Shown piece after piece: positions 8,212 through 14,850 of a stretch of 60,673 bases of DNA. The notes beneath the pieces are model-generated. The model was not told where the DNA came from, searched no databases, and saw nothing but the letters and a program-made list of their open reading frames with translations. The stretch's first letter is position 1, and every line of letters begins with the position of its first letter. A program made the position numbers and the translations under genes. This DNA is from Methanosarcinales archaeon (GTDB taxonomy: Archaea; Halobacteriota; Methanosarcinia; Methanosarcinales; Methanoperedenaceae): positions 1 to 60,673 of the forward strand of contig CAJPFJ010000046.1 of the NCBI GenBank assembly GCA_905339155.1, written 5' to 3'.

Positions 8212-8469
8212 ATGTTGTTAAGAGAGAAAGTGTTTGCAGGGGAAGGTAAAATCAAGGCCGATACTGTACTTAAGGATTGCAGAATTGTGAATGTCAACAC
8301 AAAAGAGATCACAAAAGGCGATTTAGCAATTAGATCAGGTTTCATCGCTGGTATAGGCGATGTGGAAGACCTTACAGGCGATAATACTAATATCCTTGAT
8401 ATAATCCTGGCAATACCGCGCCCAGGGGCAGGGATGATCCGCGCCCGGACGTGGCGGTGTTGGGTATAA
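8212..8469 (+). pseudogene. N-terminal fragment of adenine deaminase
   Basis: The first 65 codons match the N-terminus of Ade-type adenine deaminase: GKIKADTVLKDCRIVNVNTK, then a strand/turn ITKGDLAIRSGFIAGIG. After LDI (about 8400) homology ends, and the metal-binding HxH segment and the remaining ~500 residues are absent. The tail (RPGAGMIRARTWRCWV) is read-through into unrelated GC-rich DNA. It is a clear 3'-deleted relic. Confidence 0.65.
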
Positions 8470-8631
8470 TAAGAATACACTTATTTCTGGCGTGAGGACG
8501 GAGGAGCGCCGTCCCAGGAACTTGCATTACACAAGTGTTGTACCTAAGCCACCCCACATTGAAGCCCTGCGCGCTTATCACCAATACCTTATCTCCTGAA
8601 TGTTTATGTGCATTAACAATTTATCTAATTA

Positions 8632-9129
8632 TTACTGAGCATGGATAGATTGACTGGAAGGCATAAACCTGAGCAAAATCATTTTAGCATCCGTATTTAT
8701 AAAATATCTTTTGTACTTACCTTCCGGTTCAAATACGACTATATTGTCTTTGCGAAATTGCTTGATATGCCAGTGTATTGTGCTTTTACCTACATGGGAC
8801 TTATCTGCAAGTTCTTGATTTGTAGTACCAAGATTTTCAAGAATAGTCCACAGGATTAACCTGCGTGTCTCATTTTTAAGATAAGCTGCTATCTTCTGCT
8901 CGTTACCTTTGAAAGCTCCGGAATTCTGAAATAACCGTAAGAATTTTCCTATTTTCGTTAAGGTAATTTTTTCATCAAATCCAAGTTTACTGATATGATA
9001 TTTCACACTTCCTCTATTTATTTCCTGCTTATCTGAGATTTCTGCTATGGTGCAGCCGGGGTTATTAAGTATATATTTAAAAATGCTCTGCCTGTTCTGG
9101 TTTTCTAGCAAATTTTTAATTCTGCCCAT
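8632..9129 (-). CDS. Two-domain winged-helix transcriptional regulator
   Basis: 165 residues with two consecutive winged helix-turn-helix units: residues about 10-65 (IFKYILNNPGCTIAEISDK, then VKYHISKLGF) and about 85-145 (LILWTILENLGTTNQELADK, then STIHWHIKQF). Each shows the ArsR/MarR-like helix-turn-helix pattern and a following wing. Methanogen regulators of this kind are common DNA-binding proteins; no ligand domain is present. The start lies against the truncated 5' end of the next gene, so its native promoter may have been replaced. Confidence 0.8.
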   Translation of the reverse strand: MGRIKNLLENQNRQSIFKYILNNPGCTIAEISDKQEINRGSVKYHISKLGFDEKITLTKIGKFLRLFQNSGAFKGNEQKIAAYLKNETRRLILWTILENLGTTNQELADKSHVGKSTIHWHIKQFRKDNIVVFEPEGKYKRYFINTDAKMILLRFMPSSQSIHAQ

Positions 9130-9138
9130 TTAAAAACT

Positions 9139-9762
9139 AAAGAGAAAAAAACAGTCAATTACAAGATTTCAAAGAAATCTGGCGAATTTACTACTGAGTT
9201 ATATTACGAAGGAAAGTTAGCTAACACTTATGTCACGGATTACGACCCTCTTGAACCTAATGTAACAGCAGATGTACTCAAAAATAATGCTAAGAAATCT
9301 GAAAATGCAGGTCAAGTAACAATCCTATCATATACTTATCAATGGGATAATGTGATTTATACAAAGGGTTCTGGAATAAAATACCCGCATCCAGATTATC
9401 AATCTTATGGAGCTTACGAGTGGCAAAATTTTTGGATAAATGGTAACCAACTATACCATAACCACATCGACAAATATACATCAACTACAATTGCACAAAT
9501 GGCACCTGTTGTTGCTGGGGCTGCGATTGGGGCTTATGTAGGAGGCGTGGTTGGAGCGGTTGCAGGAGCAGCTCTAGGGTTGATTCTTGGTGGTGCCAGT
9601 AGTTCCGTTCTGTTAGATGAAAAAGACAGCATTTGGTACACGGATGCAAAGAGCTGGGGCATTATTGTGATTCCTGTACCGCCATTTGTGCAATATTTAC
9701 CAAAATACTTTAGAATCTCTGCATATACTCTCTGGGATGGATTGGGAATAGGGAATCCTTAA
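9139..9762 (+). CDS. 5'-truncated secreted/membrane-active protein with glycine zipper
   Basis: The frame is open from 9109 and has coding character from about 9139 (Lys/Thr/Tyr-rich beta strands), but there is no ATG; only a GTG at 9352 could serve, which would discard a well-formed beta-rich segment. I therefore read it as truncated at its 5' end where it meets the regulator gene. The C-terminal half has a glycine-zipper hydrophobic stretch (GAAIGAYVGGVVGAVAGAAL, about 9517-9576) and ends with aromatic residues. No family recognised. Confidence 0.45.
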   Translation, partial: KEKKTVNYKISKKSGEFTTELYYEGKLANTYVTDYDPLEPNVTADVLKNNAKKSENAGQVTILSYTYQWDNVIYTKGSGIKYPHPDYQSYGAYEWQNFWINGNQLYHNHIDKYTSTTIAQMAPVVAGAAIGAYVGGVVGAVAGAALGLILGGASSSVLLDEKDSIWYTDAKSWGIIVIPVPPFVQYLPKYFRISAYTLWDGLGIGNP

Positions 9763-9806
9763 ATACAAATCCACCCTTTTTTATTTTTTTAGAGCAAGGG
9801 ATTCTA

Positions 9807-10223
9807 ATGAAAGTTATTAAAGCGATAATTGGAACTATATTCGGACTTATTTTATTTTATATATGGATATTCATTTTAATCAAATTGGAATTGATTTTTT
9901 TCTCAGAAAAAACTATTATTTTTGGTGCTGAGATAACAAAAGTCAAAATATCGAGTCAGTATCAACAAATAGCCTCATGGCTTACTATTGGTCTTCTTCC
10001 ATTCTTCCTGATTGCTGGCCATTATATATTATATAGTAATGTAGCAGGAGGTATTGAAAAAACACGTGATGTCATAGCGATGAAAAGTGTTTTAATTGGT
10101 TTTTTTATATGGTTGCTCGTCACTGTAGTAATTACTTTGTTCAAAATAGATTTGAATTATAGAATAAATATGGCTGGCGGATTCCTTACAATGCTTATTG
10201 TTTACTTCCTTATAAAAAAATAA
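9807..10223 (+). CDS. Four-helix membrane protein, function unknown
   Basis: 138 residues with four hydrophobic helices (about 5-28, 52-75, 88-110, 118-135), basic loops and a Lys-rich terminus. No recognisable family. It lies 45 bp downstream of the glycine-zipper gene in the same direction and may be its partner. Confidence 0.6.
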   Translation: MKVIKAIIGTIFGLILFYIWIFILIKLELIFFSEKTIIFGAEITKVKISSQYQQIASWLTIGLLPFFLIAGHYILYSNVAGGIEKTRDVIAMKSVLIGFFIWLLVTVVITLFKIDLNYRINMAGGFLTMLIVYFLIKK

Positions 10224-10252
10224 AATAACAAGAGATGAATTGTCAATTAAGG

Positions 10253-10468
10253 TTAGTGTCCACACACCTGTTGGGGTAAATTTGATATTTTCCCCATCAT
10301 AACTTCTAAAGGACTTTTGTAATAAAATGCAGAGTTAGGTCTATGATCATATCCGTATCTGGCATCGAGCAGTACATCATTGAATTTATTCAAATTTCCA
10401 ATCCATACAAGGTTTAGAAATTCCTCCACAGTCCTAATATTTCTATGTCTTATGGGAGCATGAAGGAT
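10253..10468 (-). pseudogene. C-terminal remnant of an IS481/IS3-like integrase-core transposase
   Basis: 72 codons on the minus strand end in TAA inside an IS terminus. They contain the typical integrase-core tail: RHRNIRTVEEFL, ARYGYDHRPNSAFYYKSPLE. The DDE catalytic part is gone; homology breaks at 10468. The outer end (about 10252-10282: GTTAGTGTCCAC and GGGGTAAAT) is nearly the same as the terminal repeats of the MITE at 33933-34079, which identifies the parent family of that MITE. Confidence 0.7.
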
Positions 10469-10488
10469 CTATTGTCCTCAGTCATCGA

Positions 10489-10536
10489 CCGCCATTTTGA
10501 AAAACGGGGGCATCCACAGTGGATGCTCGGAGGTTT
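10489..10536. repeat. GCATCC hairpin with TCGG-AGG tail (structured scrap)
   Basis: GGCATCC-ACAGT-GGATGCTCGG forms a hairpin followed by AGGTTT. It closely resembles the second hairpin at 12376-12395 (GCATC-loop-GATGCTCGGGG). Both are close to transposon remnants, so they are probably ends of the same kind of IS element or a repeated terminator-like motif. Nothing else is visible between 10469 and 10646. Confidence 0.4.
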
Positions 10537-10646
10537 CCACCGGATTAATTATTTCTTGCATTCTTATAAGGTTCAGGTAAGTCCTTGAGCTCGTGGAATG
10601 ATTGATATTAAATATTATGAAACAGAATAATTAGATAAGAGAAAAG

Positions 10647-11780
10647 ATGCATATAGATAGCGATCTAGAGAAAATAAATCAATTCGTATTATATAAACAG
10701 CATCTCGCTGAGCATTCAAATGCACAGAACAAGTGTTTAGTTGATGTTGTAAAAGATATCTGTGGCCTTCATGCTCAGGTTGCATCAACCCCTTATCTTT
10801 CATTATGGAATAGAATAGATAATTTTCAAAAAGAAGATTTAAGCAAAGAATTGTACGAAAGGAGAACGTTAATCAAGATATGGGGGGTGCGGGCAACACT
10901 TTATATAGTCTCGGAGGATCATGTTGTGGAATACTATCAAGCGACAAAACAAGCAGGAGGAAGACATCCTCTAATCAGATTTGAACCTATTCATGATAGA
11001 ATGTTGAAAATCCTGGATGAGAAAGGCCCGCTTACAGCAAAAGAATTGACTGAACATATATCAGAACTTAAGAATATTGTTAATACTAAATATGGAGATA
11101 TGAGCCTTGGACAATGGAATCTGCGTCAAATGTGTCATTCTGCTATCCTTGTTCCGAGTAAACCAAAAGGAGATTGGACGAGCAACCTCCATACCTATGT
11201 AACCTTTAGAAAATGGTCACCTTCTGTCGACTTGCATGCTTTGAACGAACATGAGGCTAAAGAGAAAGTTATTTTACATTACCTTTCAGGTTTCGGGCCC
11301 GCTATGATCGAGGACATTGCATGGTGGATTGGCATTACCAAAAGAGAGGTCAAAGAAATTTTGGAAGAAATGGGGGATAAAGTAGAAGATATTAAAATTC
11401 GTGGAATAGAGGGCATGTTTCTCATCCTTAAATCTGATCTGGAGCATTTACAAGGATTTTCTTCTGGAAAAGATACTGTACATCTTCTCCCAAAATTTGA
11501 TCCGTATATTATGGGTTATAAGAACAGGGGGAGGCTGATATCGAAAGAACACGAGAAAAGAGTGTATTGGAGCACAAGAGGGGAAATATCCCCCTCTATT
11601 TTAGTTAATGGGCACATTATTGGAACATGGAGTTTCAAAGCAGATAAAAATAGATTAAAAATTACCCTTTCCTTTTTTGAAAAAACGAATAAACCCCTCT
11701 TAAAAGTGATTGAACAACAAGCTGAAAAGCTTGCTCACTTTATGGGTGGAAAAGAGTTCGAAATTATTTTACATGAGTGA
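10647..11780 (+). CDS. AlkZ/YcaQ-like winged-helix DNA glycosylase family protein (HTH_42)
   Basis: 377 residues. The N-terminal segment has GLHAQVASTPYLSLWNRI, typical of the HTH_42 (PF06224) family, followed by repeated winged-helix units (for example LKILDEKGPLTAKELTEHI around residue 117 and FGPAMIEDIAWWIGI around 217) and a C-terminal beta domain with LLPKFDPYIMGYKNR. Characterised members (AlkZ, YcaQ) excise alkylated bases or unhook crosslinks. The catalytic QxQ/QxD assignment cannot be made safely by eye. It is followed by the DUF3795 gene with an 8-base overlap. Confidence 0.75.
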   Translation: MHIDSDLEKINQFVLYKQHLAEHSNAQNKCLVDVVKDICGLHAQVASTPYLSLWNRIDNFQKEDLSKELYERRTLIKIWGVRATLYIVSEDHVVEYYQATKQAGGRHPLIRFEPIHDRMLKILDEKGPLTAKELTEHISELKNIVNTKYGDMSLGQWNLRQMCHSAILVPSKPKGDWTSNLHTYVTFRKWSPSVDLHALNEHEAKEKVILHYLSGFGPAMIEDIAWWIGITKREVKEILEEMGDKVEDIKIRGIEGMFLILKSDLEHLQGFSSGKDTVHLLPKFDPYIMGYKNRGRLISKEHEKRVYWSTRGEISPSILVNGHIIGTWSFKADKNRLKITLSFFEKTNKPLLKVIEQQAEKLAHFMGGKEFEIILHE

Positions 11781-12177
11781 AAACTATATGGAGAAACCGA
11801 AAATGGAAAGACAAAAATTTGGGTATTGCGGATTGAACTGTAATGACTGCCCTGTATTTATTGCAACAGAAAATGATGATGACGAATTGAGACAAAAAAC
11901 TGCCAAAGAATGGTACAAACTTTACGCAGAATATCTTGGAAAGAATGGCCTGAAACCAGAAGATATGAATTGCAAAGGATGCCAATCAGAAAGTAGTCTT
12001 TTCATAGGGTGCGGAAACTGCCCGATTAGAAAATGCTGTCGAGAAAAGAAATTTAACACATGTGCAAGTTGTAATGAATATGAAAAATGTGAAATGTTGA
12101 ACGGTTTTTTTACAGTTCCATCCCATCAACACGCAAAAGATAATCTTGATAGAATGCGAAGGAGTAGTTATCAATAA
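11773..12177 (+). CDS. DUF3795 Cys-rich protein
   Basis: 134 residues starting at the ATG that overlaps the end of the AlkZ-like gene (a second ATG at 11788 is possible). The sequence has the DUF3795 cysteine pattern: YCGLNCNDCPVF near the N-terminus, CKGCQSE, GCGNCPIRKCC, then CASCNEYEKC. Spacing suggests two metal or Fe-S sites. DUF3795 proteins are common in methanogens and anaerobes and have no known function. Translational coupling to the AlkZ-like gene suggests a shared transcript. Confidence 0.8.
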   Translation: MSENYMEKPKMERQKFGYCGLNCNDCPVFIATENDDDELRQKTAKEWYKLYAEYLGKNGLKPEDMNCKGCQSESSLFIGCGNCPIRKCCREKKFNTCASCNEYEKCEMLNGFFTVPSHQHAKDNLDRMRRSSYQ

Positions 12178-12355
12178 AAAACAAAGTCTGATCGAATAAC
12201 CCGTGGCATTTGTTTCAGCTAGTCCATTATTAGGCATCGCATAAAATATATATTTTATTTAGTATTTAAATCGCGCCTGATGCTATCCTTCGAAGATTGC
12301 TCTGGAAATCCATTACTATTACAAGCATGAGAACACCTATCGTTGCAGTCAACGA
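12178..12355. other. AT-rich intergenic DNA with possible IS scar
   Basis: Noncoding by inspection. It runs from the DUF3795 gene to the structured element at 12356; the plus-strand frame at 12371-12628 is a shadow of hicA. I see no gene here. Confidence 0.4.
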
Positions 12356-12400
12356 CCCCCGACCGAGGTCGTGGGCATCAGATGGATGCTCGGGGTTTTT
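12356..12400. repeat. Two-hairpin junction closed by CCCC/GGGG with T-run
   Basis: An outer stem CCCC...GGGG encloses two hairpins, CGACC-GA-GGTCG and GCATC-AGATG-GATGC, and is followed by TTTTT. The second hairpin and its TCGGGG tail recur in altered form at 10489-10536. It could be an IS200/IS605-type end or a structured terminator downstream of hicA, whose T-run faces the other way. An IS end is favoured by the IS200 remnant at 13289. Confidence 0.4.
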
Positions 12401-12465
12401 GAATCTCTCAGTTTACTTGTTTTCTGTAATCTAATTCAGGCGCAGGATTCCCATGAAAAAAGTTG

Positions 12466-12723
12466 TTATTTGTTTCCTTTATATTTGGAATACAGTTCAG
12501 TAAATTCCTCTAAACTCATCTCTAAATCTTCTCGTATTATCTTGCGCAGAAGTCCTTTAGGGACATCCTTATTTCCATGCACTGGAACACTGGTCACCCT
12601 TCGGTCATCTGATTTCAATCTTGAATGAGAACCTTTAGTTCTGGTAACTTGAAATCCTAAAAATTCTAAGAACTTTATAAGCTCTTTGCCTTTGAATACA
12701 GGAAGTTTAGGCATTCTGAGCAA
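12466..12723 (-). CDS. hicA: HicA family mRNA interferase toxin
   Basis: 85 residues with the HicA/YcfA double-stranded-RNA-binding-like fold: GKELIKFLEFLGFQVTRTKG, SHSRLKSDDRRVTSVPVHGN, then LRKIIREDLEMS. The catalytic His of the GSH motif is present (KGSHSRL, about residue 33). HicA cleaves mRNA and is neutralised by HicB. It follows and overlaps hicB by 17 bases. The antitoxin-first order occurs in many archaeal HicBA pairs. Confidence 0.88.
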   Translation of the reverse strand: MLRMPKLPVFKGKELIKFLEFLGFQVTRTKGSHSRLKSDDRRVTSVPVHGNKDVPKGLLRKIIREDLEMSLEEFTELYSKYKGNK

Positions 12724-12928
12724 CTTCCAGTTCTCTAAATCCTACGAACTTATTTAGCTCTTCAACCTTTGTTTCTTCAAGGCACATCTCTATGACTTCT
12801 TTTATATTTTCCAATGCCTCATCTATAGTTTCGCCGTATGAATGGCAACCTTTGAATACAGGGCAACTTACTATGTAATACCCATCTTCGTCCATTTCGA
12901 TGATTATGGGTAGATGTAGTTTTTCCAT
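12707..12928 (-). CDS. hicB: HicB family antitoxin
   Basis: 73 residues with the HicB partial RNase H fold: LPIIIEMDEDGYYIVSCPVF, then GCHSYGETIDEALENIKEVI, then a Glu-rich helix. No C-terminal DNA-binding domain is present, so this is the short type. It partners the HicA toxin encoded immediately downstream. Confidence 0.88.
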   Translation of the reverse strand: MEKLHLPIIIEMDEDGYYIVSCPVFKGCHSYGETIDEALENIKEVIEMCLEETKVEELNKFVGFRELEVAQNA

Positions 12929-12964
12929 ATTTGATACTTCCTAAGCAAATAAGTCTTTAACAGT

Positions 12965-13249
12965 TTATGTCTCGCATTTCAAATAATCTTCATCATATAA
13001 ACAGGTTTCTGGATCCGTTAGAAATGCAAAAGATAGGTTCAATATGCATTCTGCAATTTGTGGTGTTATTTTAATTTCTTTTGGATGCGCTGATACAATT
13101 CTATATTCGTTTAACAGTTGAACAAGCGGCCGATGCCTTTCAGGCATCAACTGTTTAATTTTGCCATATTTTTCGTCTTTGTATTCATTTTTATCAAAGA
13201 TTTGAATTAATTGGCCAAGCATAGCCCTTTCGAAATTTTCTGAGTACAA
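12965..13249 (-). CDS. Small HEPN-like helical protein
   Basis: 94 residues, all-helical by pattern, with RIVSAH (an Rx4H motif, the signature of HEPN ribonuclease domains) at about residues 50-55 and a following hydrophobic helix (CILNLSFAFL). HEPN domains are usually 110-140 residues, so this could be a short or N-terminally reduced member. It lies 36 bases upstream of hicB in the same direction, next to an IS200 remnant. RNase activity is inference from one motif. Confidence 0.4.
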   Translation of the reverse strand: MYSENFERAMLGQLIQIFDKNEYKDEKYGKIKQLMPERHRPLVQLLNEYRIVSAHPKEIKITPQIAECILNLSFAFLTDPETCLYDEDYLKCET

Positions 13250-13288
13250 GGCCCCATCAGTTTTTTTATCATGTAGTGCAATCTAAAC

Positions 13289-13561
13289 TCAACAGATGAT
13301 ACCGCCATAATTACGCTTGAATAGAAACAATAATTTGCTTACTACATCCCAACCATTCCCAACCGATCCATGGAAACAGCTCGGCGCCCACATATGCTCT
13401 CCACACCATTCTTTGAGATGGGGAAATTCTTTCCTGAGTATTCTGCTTGTCCTTCCTTTCAATCTCTTGCTTCTATATTTGGGAGCGAATACCATATGGT
13501 CGGATAGTAATGGTACTGTATGCCTATTATGGCGGAGTTCCATCTTTCTATCACTCATCAA
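13289..13561 (-). pseudogene. IS200/IS605 TnpA (Y1 transposase) with internal deletion
   Basis: The N-terminus MELRHNRHTVPLLSDHMVFA and PKYRSKR matches TnpA, but it joins directly to LKGRTSRILRKEFPHLKEWC, which normally lies about 50 residues later. The segment carrying the HUH metal-binding histidines is therefore missing. The family region GSVGNGWDVV is present, but the frame then departs and the catalytic Tyr helix is lost. It is an inactive, internally deleted IS200-type element. Confidence 0.75.
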
Positions 13562-13587
13562 TTAATCCATAGTTTGAAGGTGTATAT

Positions 13588-14022
13588 TCATCTCGCCACG
13601 AGCACCGTGCACCTGGCTTTCCTCACCACAGCCTGCGCTACGCTGCCGAGTTCAGGGTTGATCTCAGTCTCGCCCTCGCCACCCATGACGATTGTATGGA
13701 CTTTATATTTTTCAGCAGCTTCAAGTATAGCATGTGCAATGATCTCTGCGCGAGCTCCCATCTTTGGGATACGCTGCATGCTGACGCCAACAAGTATTTT
13801 ATGAACCTCTATACCCATATCCGTCCCCATTTCCACGACTCTCCCCAGCACTTCCTCGCCATGTGATACAAGTTCCTCTCTCTCTGAATCCTTCTTTGCT
13901 ACAGCCACATAAATAGCTGCCATTTTGATATTATATGAATGTGTTACCTTCATAGCTGCAATCTCTGCTTTTCTCCCACAATCACTGCCATCGGTCGCAA
14001 GGAGTATCTCATATTTTGTCAT
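13588..14022 (-). CDS. Universal stress protein (UspA family)
   Basis: 144 residues. EILLATDGSDCGRKAEIAA at the N-terminus is the USP first strand and Asp; VGVSMQRIPKMGARAEIIAH and the C-terminal nucleotide-binding motif GGEGETEINPELGSVAQAVV, then CTVLVAR complete the fold. The G-2x-G-9x-G-S/T ATP motif is altered (GGEGETEI..GSV) but similar. Its start overlaps the stop of the small-subunit gene by 4 bases, so it is translated with the Ehr/Hyf complex and may sense the energy state for it. Confidence 0.9.
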   Translation of the reverse strand: MTKYEILLATDGSDCGRKAEIAAMKVTHSYNIKMAAIYVAVAKKDSEREELVSHGEEVLGRVVEMGTDMGIEVHKILVGVSMQRIPKMGARAEIIAHAILEAAEKYKVHTIVMGGEGETEINPELGSVAQAVVRKARCTVLVAR

Positions 14023-14507
14023 AAGAAAACCTCTGTCTTTCTTATTTTCTGCTCGAGTTTATCAAGCGCCACCATAAGTCCGAAAATCACAGCCTGCGGT
14101 CTTGGCGGGCATCCGGGAATATACACATCCACCGGAATGATCTTATCAACTCCGCCACAGCTTGCGTAAGTTTCGCCAAAAATCCCGCCGTTGCAGGCGC
14201 ACGAACCCATTGCAGCGACAAGTTTCGGTGATGGTGTGGCATTATAGGTCTTAAGAAGCGCAAGTTCCATGTTCCGGGTAACCGGGCCTGTGACAAGAAG
14301 CATATCTGCATGACGCGGTGAAGCTACGATATGAAAACCGAATCGTTCGATATCGTATATGGGATTTGAAAGGGCATTCACCTCGACCTCGCATGCATTG
14401 CATGAGCCGGCATCAACTTCACGAATATGCAGTGAACGCCCGAATATTTTCTTGATTTTATCATTCAGGCGCTGTCCCATTATCTCAATTTCATCTTCAA
14501 CTGTCAT
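14019..14507 (-). CDS. hyfI: Ehr/Hyf-type complex small subunit (NuoB/HyfI-like)
   Basis: I place the start at 14507, where ATGA overlaps the stop of the ferredoxin-like gene, rather than further upstream; this gives 162 residues, normal for the family. The proximal [4Fe-4S] ligands are visible: SCNACE (Cys36, Cys39), GSCACNGG and PGCPPRP. In complex I and group 4 hydrogenases this subunit holds the cluster next to the catalytic or quinone site. The Fe-S site is intact even though the NiFe site of the large subunit is lost. Confidence 0.9.
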   Translation of the reverse strand: MTVEDEIEIMGQRLNDKIKKIFGRSLHIREVDAGSCNACEVEVNALSNPIYDIERFGFHIVASPRHADMLLVTGPVTRNMELALLKTYNATPSPKLVAAMGSCACNGGIFGETYASCGGVDKIIPVDVYIPGCPPRPQAVIFGLMVALDKLEQKIRKTEVFL

Positions 14508-14842
14508 AACCTTCTCCGGATACTGGTAACAAGGTCTTCTTTTGTCTTTGATGAGAGTTCGTATTCCTGTGTAAGTTTGACGGCGCCATATTTGCATACT
14601 TGCTCGCATCTTCCACAGAATATGCAGCCGCAATATGATAATGAAAGTATCTTTTCAACGCTATTTTCTGTTAACCTTATAACACCTGGCGGACAGGCTT
14701 TAATGCATTCCCCGCAAAATGTGCATTTATCTGATATTAGCTCAGGTTTTCCACGAAATCCCACGGGCGCCACATCGGGCACATCAGGATATTTCGTTGT
14801 TTGACAGCCGGCCTTCAGGGTTTTGTTAAGGATTTCAAGCAT
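14504..14842 (-). CDS. hyfH: Two-cluster ferredoxin-like subunit (NuoI/HyfH-like)
   Basis: 112 residues with two CxxCxxCxxxC motifs for [4Fe-4S] clusters: CTFCGECIKACPPG (about 40-53) and CGCIFCGRCEQVCKYG (about 71-86). It feeds electrons to or from the small subunit at the membrane arm junction. The extra Cys near residue 13 (KAGCQTT) is not a cluster ligand by spacing. It overlaps the small-subunit start by ATGA. Confidence 0.9.
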   Translation of the reverse strand: MLEILNKTLKAGCQTTKYPDVPDVAPVGFRGKPELISDKCTFCGECIKACPPGVIRLTENSVEKILSLSYCGCIFCGRCEQVCKYGAVKLTQEYELSSKTKEDLVTSIRRRL

Positions 14843-14850
14843 ATTTTCAC

